Positions 28,373 to 37,756 of a stretch of DNA of 64,000 nucleotides are shown here, in pieces (positions within the stretch are counted from its first letter, which is position 1; each line of letters starts with the position of its first letter). The notes beneath the pieces are model-generated. The model did no database searches and was not told where the DNA came from. It worked only from the letters and a program-made list of their open reading frames with translations. The position numbers and the translations under genes are program-made. The DNA is taken from NCBI RefSeq assembly GCF_900230225.1, contig NZ_OCNH01000005.1:248001-312000 (forward strand), in the 5' to 3' direction. The stretch comes from Spirosoma fluviale (lineage in GTDB: Bacteria > Bacteroidota > Bacteroidia > Cytophagales > Spirosomataceae).

Positions 28373-28552
28373 TTAAATTTCTTCAACCTTCACCAAGTGC
28401 TGCACCTTAATGATAGCACCTTTCAACGCGTCGTTATATTCTAATTCGACGCTGCGGTTGATTTTGCCCAAGCCTAACGACTTGATAGCGTTTTTCTGAG
28501 ATAGCGGTCGTTTGATGGTGCTGCTGACCTGCGTGATGCGTACTCGTGCCAT
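28373..28552 (-). CDS. rpmD: 50S ribosomal protein L30
   Basis: A 59-codon gene read directly from the minus strand. It starts MARVRITQVSSTIKRPLSQK, continues NAIKSLGLGKINRSVELEYN, and ends VKVEEI before TAA at 28373. Length and position between rpsE and rplO are as expected. It is below the size limit of the supplied ORF set. Confidence 0.95.
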   Translation of the reverse strand: MARVRITQVSSTIKRPLSQKNAIKSLGLGKINRSVELEYNDALKGAIIKVQHLVKVEEI

Positions 28553-28570
28553 GTCTGTTGCTCCTGTTTA

Positions 28571-29089
28571 TTAACCGTTAAATACTTTAGCCAGGCTGAT
28601 CTGACGCTGGAACGCTACCTGGTGAGGTAAACGCATTTTCAGCAGTGCAGCAAGCGTTGCTTTTACTACGTTGTGTGGGTTTGACGAACCTTTCGATTTA
28701 GCCAGGATGTCGTGGATACCAGCTGATTCAAGAACAGCTCGCATAGCACCACCAGCAATCACACCTGTACCAGGAGCAGCTGGTTTCAGCAGGACAAAGC
28801 CACCGCTGAATTTACCTTCCATCTCGTGAGGAACTGTACGCTTCAAAAGAGGAATCTGAACCAGATTCTTTTTCGCGTCTTCCACGCCTTTGGCGATAGC
28901 GTCCGTTACTTCATTGGCCTTGCCTAATCCGTAACCAACGACACCGTTACCGTCGCCAACCACGACAATAGCCGAGAAGCTGAACCGTCGGCCACCTTTT
29001 ACCACCTTCGCTACGCGGTTGATGGCTACAACCTTTTCTTTAAGGTCGGCTTCGTTAAATTTTGTCGGTCTTGCTGAATTGATGTTCAT
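28571..29089 (-). CDS. rpsE: 30S ribosomal protein S5
   Basis: 172 residues with the double-stranded RNA-binding N-terminal part ([20 protein letters not shown]) and the S5 C-terminal domain ([20 protein letters not shown]). It acts in decoding accuracy. It is tightly coupled to rplR. Confidence 0.98.
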   Translation of the reverse strand: MNINSARPTKFNEADLKEKVVAINRVAKVVKGGRRFSFSAIVVVGDGNGVVGYGLGKANEVTDAIAKGVEDAKKNLVQIPLLKRTVPHEMEGKFSGGFVLLKPAAPGTGVIAGGAMRAVLESAGIHDILAKSKGSSNPHNVVKATLAALLKMRLPHQVAFQRQISLAKVFNG

Positions 29090-29092
29090 CGC

Positions 29093-29446
29093 TTAGAACT
29101 TAAGGCCTCCCTCGCGGGCTGCATCGGCCAATGCTTTTACTTTACCGTGATATAAGTAGCCGTTACGGTCGAACACAGCCGCGCTGATGTTCTGTGCAAC
29201 TGCTTTTTCAGCCAACCGCTGGCCTACTTTTTTCGCCGTTTCGATGGTGTTGCCATCAGCTTCGCTCTTCAATTCTACCGATGATGCAGCTGCAAGCGTG
29301 CGGCCGGCAATATCGTCGATGAGTTGTGCGTAGATCGCTTTGTTAGAGCGGAAAACGGACAGACGGGGGCGTTCTGCAGTACCCGATACTTTCGCCCGGA
29401 TACCAAACTTGATCCGCTGTCTTCTTTCTTGTTTATTCGTTGCCAT
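29093..29446 (-). CDS. rplR: 50S ribosomal protein L18
   Basis: 117 residues; binds 5S rRNA. Typical [20 protein letters not shown] and a C-terminus [20 protein letters not shown]. Three bases from rpsE. Confidence 0.97.
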   Translation of the reverse strand: MATNKQERRQRIKFGIRAKVSGTAERPRLSVFRSNKAIYAQLIDDIAGRTLAAASSVELKSEADGNTIETAKKVGQRLAEKAVAQNISAAVFDRNGYLYHGKVKALADAAREGGLKF

Positions 29447-29494
29447 GTTATTTGATTCCGACCAAATAGGCGTTTAAAATGTATTTGGTAATGC

Positions 29495-29537
29495 GTTTTC
29501 GGTTCGAAGCTGTGAAGACAAACCTCAAACCGAAAAC
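29495..29537. repeat. Inverted repeat between rplR and rplF
   Basis: Perfect 10-base arms GTTTTCGGTT / AACCGAAAAC separated by 23 bases, in the 105-base gap. Confidence 0.55.
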
Positions 29538-29551
29538 CATAGACCAACGTA

Positions 29552-30109
29552 TTATTTCTTGGACGAAGATTTACCAGCTTTCCGGCGAACTTGCTCACCA
29601 ATGAAGCGGATACCTTTGCCTTTGTACGGTTCAACTTTACGGAGCGAACGGATTTTAGCCGCTACATCGCCAAGAAGTTGCTTATCCGAACCTTCCAGAT
29701 ATACCTTAGGGTTCTGACCTTTCTCAGTTACGGCTGTTACTTTAATCTCTGTTGGAACGGCCAGATACACATTGTGTGAGTAGCCAAGTTGCAATTCGAG
29801 AATGTTGTTCGCAACAGATGCTTTATAACCAACCCCGATTACTTCGAGATTCAGTTTAAAACCTTCACTCACACCCACAACCATATTGCTCACCAGCGAA
29901 CGGTATAGACCGTGCAGGGCTTTGTGACGCTTCTGTTCTGTGGGGCGTGATACCTGAATTTGACCTTCTTCAACGGCTACCGAAATATCCGGATCAACCA
30001 CTTGAGTCAAGGTGCCTTTAGGCCCTTTTACCGTGACGATGTTTTGATCGTCGACAGACAATGTTACATTGCTGGGTAGGGCGATGGGTTTCTTACCTAT
30101 ACGTGACAT
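29552..30109 (-). CDS. rplF: 50S ribosomal protein L6
   Basis: 185 residues with two repeated L6 domains: MSRIGKKPIALPSNVTLSVD at the start, and the signature KVEPYKGKGIRFIGEQVRRK at the end. It lies near the factor-binding site of the large subunit. Confidence 0.98.
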   Translation of the reverse strand: MSRIGKKPIALPSNVTLSVDDQNIVTVKGPKGTLTQVVDPDISVAVEEGQIQVSRPTEQKRHKALHGLYRSLVSNMVVGVSEGFKLNLEVIGVGYKASVANNILELQLGYSHNVYLAVPTEIKVTAVTEKGQNPKVYLEGSDKQLLGDVAAKIRSLRKVEPYKGKGIRFIGEQVRRKAGKSSSKK

Positions 30110-30121
30110 CGTTCGTTCGGA

Positions 30122-30520
30122 TTAATATACGTAACACAATACTTCTCCGCCGACGTTCAGCGTCTTGGCTTCTTTATCCGTCATTACACCTTTGGAGGTA
30201 GAAATGATAGCGACACCCAAGCCATTCAGGATACGCGGCAGATTGTCGGCACCCCGATACTGGCGCAGACCTGGACGACTGATGCGTTGCAGATCAACGA
30301 TAGCAGGCTGCTTCGTAGTTGGGTTGTACTTGAGCGCTATCTTGATAGAGCCCTGTGGGGTGCTGTCGTCGAACTTATAGTTCTGGATGTACCCTTTTTC
30401 GTACAAAACCTTGGTAATTTCTTTTTTTATGTTGGAAGCAGGGATCTCTACAACCCGGTGCTTAGCCCGGATGGCGTTTCTAACGCGGGTGAGAAAGTCT
30501 GCTATTGGGTCTGTATTCAT
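30122..30520 (-). CDS. rpsH: 30S ribosomal protein S8
   Basis: 132 residues ([40 protein letters not shown]). Binds the central domain of 16S rRNA. Confidence 0.98.
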   Translation of the reverse strand: MNTDPIADFLTRVRNAIRAKHRVVEIPASNIKKEITKVLYEKGYIQNYKFDDSTPQGSIKIALKYNPTTKQPAIVDLQRISRPGLRQYRGADNLPRILNGLGVAIISTSKGVMTDKEAKTLNVGGEVLCYVY

Positions 30521-30610
30521 TCGTTGCGTTGCGTTACTTGCAAACCCCTGTTTTTTAGAAAGTTCGCAAAATTACGGAAACTGAATTACAAATAGAAATG
30601 GAATCTGGAA

Positions 30611-30880
30611 TTACCAGCTTGCTTTGGTTACACCCGGAATCTTCCCTGCCGATGCCATTTCCCGGAATGTTACCCGTGAAATACCAAACTTACGCATGTA
30701 GCCCCGAGGACGACCTGTTAGTTTGCAACGGTTGTGCAGACGTACAGGAGACGAATTCTTAGGCAGTTTATCCAGACCGATGTAATCACCGGCGGCTTTT
30801 AAAGCGGCCCGCTTGGTAGCATATTTCGCTACCATTGCTTCGCGTTTCCGTTCCCGTGCTTTTATTGATTCTTTTGCCAT
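30611..30880 (-). CDS. rpsN: 30S ribosomal protein S14 (long, zinc-free type)
   Basis: 89 residues ([40 protein letters not shown]). The long form without the CxxC zinc motif. Confidence 0.97.
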   Translation of the reverse strand: MAKESIKARERKREAMVAKYATKRAALKAAGDYIGLDKLPKNSSPVRLHNRCKLTGRPRGYMRKFGISRVTFREMASAGKIPGVTKASW

Positions 30881-30903
30881 TATCTTAACCTTTAAATCGG
30901 TTG

Positions 30904-31458
30904 TTATTTACCACTTTTAGCAAACGGCATACCCATCGCTTTCAGCAACTCGTAACTCTCATTATCGGTGTCGGCAGTCGTCACAAATGTGATGTCCATT
31001 CCCGAAATGCGGGCTACTTTATCAATGCTGATTTCAGGGAAGATAATCTGCTCCTGCACCCCGAAGGTGTAGTTGCCACGGCCATCAAACCCTTTATCGC
31101 TAATGCCTTTGAAGTCACGAACACGGGGCAACGATACAGTTGTTAACCGGTCCATGAACTCATACATCTTCACACCACGCAGCGTAACTTTCGCACCGAT
31201 GGGCATTTTCTCCCGCAGTTTGAAGTTCGAGACAGCCTTTTTCGACAGCGTCGGAACGGCTTTCTGGCCCGTGATGGTCGTCAATTCTTCGACGCCCACG
31301 TCCACCAATTTTTTATCGGCGACAGCGGCTCCAATACCTTTGTTGATGACAATTTTGCTCAGGCGGGGCACTTGCATGACCGACTTGTACTGAAATTTGT
31401 CTTTCAACTGAGGTACGACTTCGCTTAAGTATTTTTCTTTAAGTCTTGGCGTTGCCAT
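30904..31458 (-). CDS. rplE: 50S ribosomal protein L5
   Basis: 184 residues; a 5S rRNA-binding protein of the central protuberance. [20 protein letters not shown] and [20 protein letters not shown] are characteristic. Confidence 0.98.
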   Translation of the reverse strand: MATPRLKEKYLSEVVPQLKDKFQYKSVMQVPRLSKIVINKGIGAAVADKKLVDVGVEELTTITGQKAVPTLSKKAVSNFKLREKMPIGAKVTLRGVKMYEFMDRLTTVSLPRVRDFKGISDKGFDGRGNYTFGVQEQIIFPEISIDKVARISGMDITFVTTADTDNESYELLKAMGMPFAKSGK

Positions 31459-31478
31459 TTTCTTAGACCTGCTTAAGG

Positions 31479-31850
31479 TTATTTACGACCCGCCTGGGCG
31501 GACTGATCAGGGATGAAGTTGCCTGTCTTCTTGGAGAAGCGCTGTAACTTACCCTTTTCGTTTACTTTACGTCCCGTGCGGGTAGGTTCGCCGGTGGCAG
31601 GATCAACCAGTTTCAGATTACTGATGTGGATAGAACCTTCCGTTTTTACCAGGCTCCCCTGCGGGTTAGAAGCCGTTGGCTTCATGTGCTTGGTAATCAT
31701 AGCGACGCCCTCAACCCGAGCACGATCTTTTTCTACGATTACTTCTGTCACTACACCGCGCTGACCTTTCGAGTTACCACCAATCACGACGACAGTATCG
31801 CCCGATTTGATGTGAAATTTGTGTTTCGGTAGCGTTATTTTCTTCTCCAT
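31479..31850 (-). CDS. rplX: 50S ribosomal protein L24
   Basis: 123 residues with the KOW motif near [20 protein letters not shown]. Assembly initiator of the large subunit. Longer than the minimal form of about 105 residues, with a basic C-terminal extension ([16 protein letters not shown]). Confidence 0.97.
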   Translation of the reverse strand: MEKKITLPKHKFHIKSGDTVVVIGGNSKGQRGVVTEVIVEKDRARVEGVAMITKHMKPTASNPQGSLVKTEGSIHISNLKLVDPATGEPTRTGRKVNEKGKLQRFSKKTGNFIPDQSAQAGRK

Positions 31851-31853
31851 TGC

Positions 31854-32222
31854 TTACAATACCTCCGGGGCTAACGATACGATTTTCATAAACTGCTTCT
31901 CACGCAATTCACGGGCTACTGGCCCGAAAATCCGGGTGCCGCGAGGCTCATCGTTGTTATTGAGCAATACGGCGGCATTGTCTTCAAAGCGGATATACGA
32001 TCCATCTTTCCGACGCACTTCCTTCTTGGTCCGAACAACTACGGCTTTCGAAACCGTACCTTTCTTCATACTGCTGGACGACAGGGCTTGTTTCACCGTC
32101 ACGACAATCTTGTCACCGACTGATGCATACCGCTTACCTGTACCGCCCAGGACGCGGATAACGAGCACTTCTTTAGCGCCACTGTTATCGGCTACTCCTA
32201 ATCTTGATTCTTGCTGTACCAT
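31854..32222 (-). CDS. rplN: 50S ribosomal protein L14
   Basis: 122 residues ([40 protein letters not shown]). Inter-subunit bridge protein. Start three bases after the rpsQ stop region. Confidence 0.98.
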   Translation of the reverse strand: MVQQESRLGVADNSGAKEVLVIRVLGGTGKRYASVGDKIVVTVKQALSSSSMKKGTVSKAVVVRTKKEVRRKDGSYIRFEDNAAVLLNNNDEPRGTRIFGPVARELREKQFMKIVSLAPEVL

Positions 32223-32225
32223 GGC

Positions 32226-32588
32226 TTACTTCGCTTTTTCGATGATTTCGACTAAACGCCAACGCTTATTCTTGCTCAATGGGCGGGTTTCCATAACACG
32301 AACCGTGTCGCCGATACCACACTCATTTTTCTCGTCATGAACCGTCAGTTTTTTCGTCTTGTTCATGAACTTGCCATACATCGGGTGTTTCACCTTGCGA
32401 TCAATCGCTACAGTGATGGTCTTCTGCATTTTATTGCTGGTCACCCGTCCGATACGCTCTTTCCGAGCGTTGCGCTCCGAAGCCGCTACAGTGGCGCTCG
32501 TTGTGGGAGCGGCTGTGGTAGGCTGTTCTGTTGCTGCTGCCACCGGGGTTACTTCCTCCTGTGGTGCTGGTGCTTGTTGCTCTTCCAT
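32226..32588 (-). CDS. rpsQ: 30S ribosomal protein S17 with N-terminal low-complexity extension
   Basis: The S17 OB-fold core starts near residue 40 ([20 protein letters not shown]) and is normal. Residues 1-38 are a Pro/Ala/Thr/Glu-rich extension ([20 protein letters not shown]) absent from standard S17 of about 85 residues. No alternative ATG lies close to the core, so the extension is likely translated. Confidence 0.95.
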   Translation of the reverse strand: MEEQQAPAPQEEVTPVAAATEQPTTAAPTTSATVAASERNARKERIGRVTSNKMQKTITVAIDRKVKHPMYGKFMNKTKKLTVHDEKNECGIGDTVRVMETRPLSKNKRWRLVEIIEKAK

Positions 32589-32600
32589 CGTCGTGTCTTA

Positions 32601-32795
32601 TTAGGCTTGCCGCGATTTAACCGTCAGTTCAGTGTTCAGGCGAGCAATCCGTTTGCGGCTCTCGCGGATGCGCATTGGGTTCTCGATTGGAGAGACCGCA
32701 TGCGCGAACTTGAGTTTTAACAGTCGGTCCTGTTCTGCACCAATCTCGGTGCGGATCTCGTCGGCCGACAACCCTTTCAAATCTTCTTTTTTCAT
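32601..32795 (-). CDS. rpmC: 50S ribosomal protein L29
   Basis: 64 residues, two helices (MKKEDLKGLSADEIRTEIGA; NPMRIRESRKRIARLNTELT). Exit-tunnel protein and SRP docking site. Confidence 0.97.
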   Translation of the reverse strand: MKKEDLKGLSADEIRTEIGAEQDRLLKLKFAHAVSPIENPMRIRESRKRIARLNTELTVKSRQA

Positions 32796-32816
32796 TTTGT
32801 TCGTCGCTTAGGGGTA

Positions 32817-33248
32817 CTAGTCTTCGACTTGCTCCTGATAATCACGCCGGACAACAAACTTGGTCCGAACTGGCAATTTCTGAGCCGCCAGGCGCAGGGC
32901 TTCCATACCCGTTGCCAGATCAACGCCCGTCGTTTCGAACATAATCGTGCCGGGCTTTACTACGGCTACCCAATACTCGGGTGCACCTTTACCTTTACCC
33001 ATCCGAACTTCGGCTGGTTTCTTGGTGATTGGTTTGTCGGGGAATATGCGAATCCAAACCTGGCCTTCGCGTTTCATTGCCCGCGTTACGGAAATACGAG
33101 CGGCTTCAATCTGGCGAGCGGTAATCCGACCTGGTTCCAGTGATTTGATACCGAACGTTCCGAAGGCGATTTCGTGACCGCGTGATGCGATGCCTGGAAT
33201 CCTGCCTTTATGTTGTTTACGGAATTTAGTTCTTTTTGGCTGTAACAT
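32817..33248 (-). CDS. rplP: 50S ribosomal protein L16
   Basis: 143 residues ([40 protein letters not shown]). Positions the A-site tRNA. Confidence 0.98.
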   Translation of the reverse strand: MLQPKRTKFRKQHKGRIPGIASRGHEIAFGTFGIKSLEPGRITARQIEAARISVTRAMKREGQVWIRIFPDKPITKKPAEVRMGKGKGAPEYWVAVVKPGTIMFETTGVDLATGMEALRLAAQKLPVRTKFVVRRDYQEQVED

Positions 33249-33337
33249 AGCTCTGAAAGTTAGCGTCGATAGTGGTTAGTTGTTTGTCGCTGTAGTTTGT
33301 GAACTGACGACTGTGAACTGACAACTGACGACAGAAT

Positions 33338-34249
33338 TTATCGTCTTGGTCCGCCACCACCGCGGTTGCCACCCTGGCCACCAGCGCCACCCCGGTTGCC
33401 GCCTGGGCCGCCACCACGATTACCGCCCTGACCACCACCAGCAGCACCACCACGGGCGTTGCCACCCCGGTCACCACCGCGATCTCCGCCACGGCCACGA
33501 CCACCACGGTCGTTACCATCCCGGTCACCACGTGGGCCACGACGGTCGCCACGATCGTTTGCCGAAGCAGTACGCTCACCGGCTTGCGCCTGGCTCATCA
33601 TAGCTGCCGGAGACAGATCACGCTTACCGTAAACCTCACCTTTGAAAATCCACACTTTGATGCCGATTTTACCGTATACGGTTTGGGCTTCAGAGATAGC
33701 ATAGTCAATATCAGCACGCAATGTGTGCAGCGGTACACGACCTTCTTTGTATTGTTCCGAGCGGGCAATTTCTGCACCACCTAAACGACCTGACACTTTC
33801 ACTTTGATACCCTGAGCACCTACCCGAATCGCCGATTGGATAGCTTGCTTCATGGCACGACGGAATGAAATACGAGCCTGTAACTGCTGGGCAATTGCTT
33901 CGCCAACCAGTTTAGCATCGATTTCAGGGCGTTTGATTTCGAAGATATTGATCTGGACATCTTTGCCCGTGATCTTTTTCAGCTCTTCTTTGATCTTGTC
34001 GACCTCTCCACCACCTTTACCGATAACAATACCCGGACGAGCCGTGTGAATTGTTAGGGTTACGCGCTTCAGGGTACGCTCGATAACGACCCGCGCAATG
34101 GCGCCTTTCGGGATACGGGCTGCTACGTATTTCCGGATTTTCTCGTCTTCAACAAGTTTCTCCGAAAACTCTTTGCCGCCGTACCAGCTCGACTCCCAGC
34201 CCCGAACAATACCAAGTCGCAGGCCAATTGGATTTATTTTTTGTCCCAT
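33338..34249 (-). CDS. rpsC: 30S ribosomal protein S3 with long Gly/Arg/Asn-rich tail
   Basis: Residues 1-215 are a normal S3, with the KH domain [20 protein letters not shown] and the C-terminal S3 domain ending at [12 protein letters not shown]. Residues about 216-303 are an 88-residue tail dominated by RGG, DRGG and GGN repeats (for example [15 protein letters not shown]), which resembles eukaryotic RGG RNA-binding tails. S3 lies at the mRNA entry channel, so the tail would sit where mRNA enters. The DNA of the tail is a GC-rich repeat. Confidence 0.96.
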   Translation of the reverse strand: MGQKINPIGLRLGIVRGWESSWYGGKEFSEKLVEDEKIRKYVAARIPKGAIARVVIERTLKRVTLTIHTARPGIVIGKGGGEVDKIKEELKKITGKDVQINIFEIKRPEIDAKLVGEAIAQQLQARISFRRAMKQAIQSAIRVGAQGIKVKVSGRLGGAEIARSEQYKEGRVPLHTLRADIDYAISEAQTVYGKIGIKVWIFKGEVYGKRDLSPAAMMSQAQAGERTASANDRGDRRGPRGDRDGNDRGGRGRGGDRGGDRGGNARGGAAGGGQGGNRGGGPGGNRGGAGGQGGNRGGGGPRR

Positions 34250-34255
34250 TTCTGT

Positions 34256-34648
34256 CTATTGTTCATTTTCAGGGGTAGAAACTTCAGCCTGGCTCAATAC
34301 CGTATCAGCAGCGCTGTCTACCACAAGTGTAATGTGGTTTGACCGCTTCCGAATCCGGTGGCCACGGCCTTGTGGTGCTGGCCGAAGACGCTTCAGCATC
34401 GGACCGCCATCAACAAAAATCGTTTTTACATACAGATCGGCATCTTCAATGCGCTGATCTTCGTTCTTCTGCTGCCAGTTGGCAACGGCCGACAAAAGCA
34501 CTTTCTGCAATACGTCGGCACCAGCCTGTGGCTGATATTTTAACAGGCCCAACGCCCGGCTAACGCGCTGACCACGAATGAGGTCGGCGATTAACCGCAT
34601 CTTACGGGGCGACGTGGGCACATCTTTAAGTTTTGCTACTGCTTCCAT
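34256..34648 (-). CDS. rplV: 50S ribosomal protein L22
   Basis: 130 residues ([40 protein letters not shown]). The beta-hairpin lines the exit tunnel. Confidence 0.98.
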   Translation of the reverse strand: MEAVAKLKDVPTSPRKMRLIADLIRGQRVSRALGLLKYQPQAGADVLQKVLLSAVANWQQKNEDQRIEDADLYVKTIFVDGGPMLKRLRPAPQGRGHRIRKRSNHITLVVDSAADTVLSQAEVSTPENEQ

Positions 34649-34653
34649 GTTTG

Positions 34654-34719
34654 TATGGCTTTGGGTTCGGGGCAGAGGGTGGAGGGCTTAATACCCTTGG
34701 CCCAATGCCCAACGCCCTA
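34654..34719. repeat. Imperfect palindrome between rplV and rpsS
   Basis: TATGGCTTTGGGTTCGGGGC and the downstream GGCCCAATGCCCAACGCCCT form an imperfect inverted repeat. It is the same style as the rplQ-rpoA element at 22269-22319. Confidence 0.5.
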
Positions 34720-34726
34720 TGCTAGT

Positions 34727-35005
34727 TTATCGTTTGCCCTTGTCTTTCTTTGCGGTGTGACCCCGGAAGTTGCGCGTTGGTGAAAATTCACCGAGCTTGT
34801 GACCTACCATGTTCTCCGTTACATAAACCGGGATAAACTTGTTGCCGTTATGCACAGCGAAGGTGTGGCCTACGAAATCCGGCGAAATCATCGAACGACG
34901 CGACCAGGTTTTGATGACCGATTTCTTGCCCGAATCATTCTGAGCCTGAACTTTATTGTCCAGACGGAAATCAATATATGGGCCTTTTTTGAGTGAACGT
35001 GCCAT
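34727..35005 (-). CDS. rpsS: 30S ribosomal protein S19
   Basis: 92 residues ([40 protein letters not shown]). Head protein near the A site. Confidence 0.98.
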   Translation of the reverse strand: MARSLKKGPYIDFRLDNKVQAQNDSGKKSVIKTWSRRSMISPDFVGHTFAVHNGNKFIPVYVTENMVGHKLGEFSPTRNFRGHTAKKDKGKR

Positions 35006-35014
35006 GTTTATCTG

Positions 35015-35839
35015 TTACTTTTTGCGTCGGCTAATAATCATGCTTTCAGATGCCTTGTTCTTGTTACGGGTCTTCTGACCTTTCGCGAACTGGCCATTGC
35101 GTGAGCGTGGGTGACCACCCGATGCCCGACCTTCGCCACCACCCATTGGGTGATCGACAGGGTTCATAACTACCGCACGAACACGGGGACGACGACCTAA
35201 CCAGCGATTACGGCCAGCTTTACCGACGACAACGTTCATGTGGTCGGGGTTCGATACCGAACCTACCGTTGCCATGCCTGCGCTCAGAACCCGACGTGTT
35301 TCACCCGAAGGTAAACGCAGGATAGCGTACTTGTCTTCACGACCAACCAACTGGGCGTATGTGCCAGCCGAACGGGCCATGGCACCACCTTTACCTGGTG
35401 TCAATTCAATGTTGTGAACGATGGTACCGATTGGCATCAGAGCCAGTGGCAGTGCGTTACCAACATCGGGAGTTGACCCTTCGCCCGACCGGATGGTCTG
35501 GCCTACGGTGATACCCTGTGGTGCGATGATGTAGCGTTTTTCGCCGTCAGCATATTGCACCAAAGCGATGCGTGCTGTACGGTTTGGATCGTATTCTACA
35601 GTCAAAACTTCGGCAGGCTGGCCGACTTTATCGCGCTTGAAGTCAATAATACGGTATTGCCGCTTGTGACCTCCTCCAATGTAGCGCATAGTGCGGTGAC
35701 CTTCGTTATTACGGCCACCGGTTCTCTTAATGGGCTCCAGCAGACTTTTTTCTGGCTTGGAGGCTGTTATTTCCGCAAAGTCGGGTGCCACGCGAAAACG
35801 TGTACTCGGCGTTATTGGTCTTAGTTTTTTAACTCCCAT
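35015..35839 (-). CDS. rplB: 50S ribosomal protein L2
   Basis: 274 residues. The catalytic-centre loop [20 protein letters not shown] is intact, including the conserved histidine. Confidence 0.99.
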   Translation of the reverse strand: MGVKKLRPITPSTRFRVAPDFAEITASKPEKSLLEPIKRTGGRNNEGHRTMRYIGGGHKRQYRIIDFKRDKVGQPAEVLTVEYDPNRTARIALVQYADGEKRYIIAPQGITVGQTIRSGEGSTPDVGNALPLALMPIGTIVHNIELTPGKGGAMARSAGTYAQLVGREDKYAILRLPSGETRRVLSAGMATVGSVSNPDHMNVVVGKAGRNRWLGRRPRVRAVVMNPVDHPMGGGEGRASGGHPRSRNGQFAKGQKTRNKNKASESMIISRRKK

Positions 35840-35869
35840 GACTGATTAATTGGTAGAGCAGTGCTCGGT

Positions 35870-36157
35870 TTACAGGTCAGCGTAGATATCAATTACTTCG
35901 CCTTCGGCAACCGTAACAATTGCTTTCTTAGTGGTTGGGGTCTTGCCCGATACAACACGTCCGTTGATGTTCTTGCTGCGTTTCTTTCCGTATACCCGGA
36001 AGGTGTTGACAGCTTCAACGTTTACGCCATACATTTTCTCGATGGCTTTGCCGATTTCGAGTTTGTTGGCTTTTAGTTCAACCTCAAAAGCATACTTCCC
36101 CTGCTTGTTAAGGCCCGTCATTTTTTCAGTGACGATTGGTCGTTTTAGTACGCTCAT
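35870..36157 (-). CDS. rplW: 50S ribosomal protein L23
   Basis: 95 residues (MSVLKRPIVTEKMTGLNKQG; IEKMYGVNVEAVNTFRVYGK). Trigger factor and SRP docking protein at the exit tunnel. Confidence 0.97.
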   Translation of the reverse strand: MSVLKRPIVTEKMTGLNKQGKYAFEVELKANKLEIGKAIEKMYGVNVEAVNTFRVYGKKRSKNINGRVVSGKTPTTKKAIVTVAEGEVIDIYADL

Positions 36158-36160
36158 GGT

Positions 36161-36790
36161 TTATTTGTCGAACAACGTTTGGATGGTTGACAGCGCGTCT
36201 TCGCTGATGAGCAGTTGGTCGGCGTTCATCAGATCGTAGGTGTTCACCTGCGAAGCTGTCGTAACTTTCGCCTTCTGTACGTTCCGGCTCGACAACACAA
36301 CATTGGTGTTTACGTCGGGCAGGATCAGCAGCGTTTTCTTGCCCGTTACATTCAGATCGCTCAGGAACTGGATGTAATCTTTCGTGCGGGGAGCTTCCAG
36401 CGCAATGCTGTCGATAACTGAAATCTTTTCAGCTTTTGCTTTAACGGCGTAAGCCGACTGGCGAGCCAGTGCTTTCACTTTCTTGTTCAGTTTGAAGCTG
36501 TAATCACGGGGGCGAGGTCCGAAAATTGTACCACCACCAATGAATACCGGCGACTTGGCGCTACCGGCACGGGCACCACCTGTACCTTTTTGCTTCTTCA
36601 GTTTGCGGGTTGAGTGGGCATTTTCAGCACGCTCTTTCGCTTTGTGCGTTCCCTGGCGCTGATTGGCCAGGTATTGTTTCACGTCGAGGTAAATCGCGTG
36701 TTGGTTCGGCTCAATACCGAAAACCTCTTCCGGAAGCGTGACCTTTTTGCCTGTGTCCTCGCCTTTGCTGTTATATACGATTACTTCCAT
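36161..36790 (-). CDS. rplD: 50S ribosomal protein L4
   Basis: 209 residues. The tunnel loop KQKGTGGARAGSAKSPVFIG is intact. In E. coli L4 also represses its own operon; no such site was sought here. Confidence 0.98.
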   Translation of the reverse strand: MEVIVYNSKGEDTGKKVTLPEEVFGIEPNQHAIYLDVKQYLANQRQGTHKAKERAENAHSTRKLKKQKGTGGARAGSAKSPVFIGGGTIFGPRPRDYSFKLNKKVKALARQSAYAVKAKAEKISVIDSIALEAPRTKDYIQFLSDLNVTGKKTLLILPDVNTNVVLSSRNVQKAKVTTASQVNTYDLMNADQLLISEDALSTIQTLFDK

Positions 36791-36793
36791 GAC

Positions 36794-37414
36794 CTACTTC
36801 TCGATAATAACGTATGAATTTTTGGCTCCTGGAATTGAACCGCTAACAACGAGCAGGTTTTGCTCAGGCAGAACACGCAAAACGCGTAGGTTTTGAACCT
36901 TCACACGGTTGCCGCCCATACGGCCGGCCATCCGAAGACCTTTGAACACACGCGATGGGAACGAACAGGCACCGATCGAACCTGGGTGACGACCCCGGTT
37001 ATGCTGACCGTGCGTTTGACCGCCTACACCACCGAATCCGTGACGTTTCACAACGCCCTGGAAACCACGACCTTTTGCTGTTCCAACTACGTCAACGAAG
37101 TCAGTTTCTGCAAATACGTCGGCTACCGTAAGTGTTGCACCTAGAGCCAGTTCCTGTTCGAATTCTTTGAATTCAACCAGTTTCCGCTTAGGTGTGGTGC
37201 CCGCTTTTTTGAAGTGGCCCATCTCCGGCTTGTTGCTGTGCTTTTCTTTTTTGTCGCCATAACCCAGCTGCACAGCTGTGTAGCCATCTTTCTCGACGCT
37301 ACGAACTTGAGTTACGACACAGGGACCCGTCTCAATCACTGTACATGCCAGAGCCTGCCCGTCCGCATTGTACACGCTGGTCATCCCGATTTTCTTGCCA
37401 ATTAAACCAGACAT
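36794..37414 (-). CDS. rplC: 50S ribosomal protein L3
   Basis: 206 residues from the ATG at 37414 ([20 protein letters not shown]). The open frame extends to 37531, but the extra 39 residues overlap the promoter and are not L3-like. The central signature [20 protein letters not shown] is present. It is the first gene of the operon here; rpsJ, normally just upstream, is absent. Confidence 0.97.
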   Translation of the reverse strand: MSGLIGKKIGMTSVYNADGQALACTVIETGPCVVTQVRSVEKDGYTAVQLGYGDKKEKHSNKPEMGHFKKAGTTPKRKLVEFKEFEQELALGATLTVADVFAETDFVDVVGTAKGRGFQGVVKRHGFGGVGGQTHGQHNRGRHPGSIGACSFPSRVFKGLRMAGRMGGNRVKVQNLRVLRVLPEQNLLVVSGSIPGAKNSYVIIEK

Positions 37415-37486
37415 TTGTGTTTGTTTAAAGTAAGCAGGTAAAAAATAGGTATTCATTTCCCCGTTCGGACCTTCCGAATCGGGGCG

Positions 37487-37494
37487 CAAAGGTA
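37487..37494 (-). promoter_or_regulatory. Candidate promoter of the ribosomal protein operon
   Basis: On the minus strand TACCTTTG matches TAnnTTTG, 73 bases upstream of the rplC start. It supports the start at 37414 and marks rplC as the operon's first gene. Confidence 0.55.
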
Positions 37495-37549
37495 GGAAAA
37501 TAATCAGACGAATCCTATATCTGCTTAACAATCAGTCCCAAAACGACAT

Positions 37550-37580
37550 AAAAAAAGGTCGGGCGCAAAGCACCTGACCT
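37550..37580 (-). terminator. Terminator of the small transcription unit upstream of rplC
   Basis: Reading the minus strand, AGGTCAGGTGC-TTT-GCGCCCGACCT forms a stem with two mismatches followed by seven T. It abuts the TGA stop of the 25-codon ORF at 37580-37657. Confidence 0.75.
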
Positions 37581-37657
37581 CAAATGGCAGACAGCACGAT
37601 GCACTGCAACGTTCGCTTGCCGAAAAAGTCAGATGTGGTTTCCTTGCGGACCTTCAT
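37580..37657 (-). CDS. Possible 25-residue small protein
   Basis: ATG at 37657 opens a 25-codon frame (MKVRKETTSDFFGKRTLQCI, then VLSAI), ending in TGA directly against a terminator stem. GAGG precedes the ATG with almost no spacing. Promoter, leader hairpin, ORF and terminator fit together neatly, but the ORF overlaps predicted RNA hairpins, so it could be chance. Function unknown. Confidence 0.35.
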   Translation of the reverse strand: MKVRKETTSDFFGKRTLQCIVLSAI

Positions 37658-37698
37658 CCTCGTATGTCGTTAGACTCGATGTTCCGAGTTTGGGAGTG

Positions 37699-37706
37699 CA
37701 AAAGTA
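37699..37706 (-). promoter_or_regulatory. Candidate promoter of the small transcription unit
   Basis: Minus-strand TACTTTTG fits TAnnTTTG and lies just upstream of the first hairpin of the putative small RNA. Confidence 0.45.
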
Positions 37707-37756
37707 TGAAATAGTTAGGAGAAATAGAAAATTTATTTTAAAGAAAGTTTTTTGAA

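Larger units (their letters stand above)
37550..37693 (-). ncRNA. Candidate small structured RNA upstream of the S10 operon
   Basis: A self-contained unit of about 140 bases lies between its own -7 element (37699-37706) and a terminator. The predicted RNA has a 5' hairpin (ACTCG-GAACAT-CGAGT), a second hairpin with a GCAA loop (GATG...CC-GCAA-GG...CATC), a third (GCAG-T-GCA...TGC...CTGC) and the terminator. It resembles no RNA class I can name. It might instead be the mRNA of a small protein (37580-37657). Confidence 0.45.

Noticed and set aside
33346-33603. Plus-strand histidine-rich frame over the S3 tail
   Set aside because: It is the complement of the RGG/GGN repeat and has no supporting signals.
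37415-37531. N-terminal extension of L3 from an ATG at 37531
   Set aside because: It overlaps the operon promoter and is not L3-like; [12 protein letters not shown] at 37414 is the family start.
37595-37660. Resemblance of the GGTCCGCAAGGAA hairpin to the SRP (4.5S) RNA apical loop
   Set aside because: The conserved 3' side (GGAAGCAG-type) is replaced by GGAAACCA, the loop is GCAA, and the flanking bases do not form the long SRP helix.
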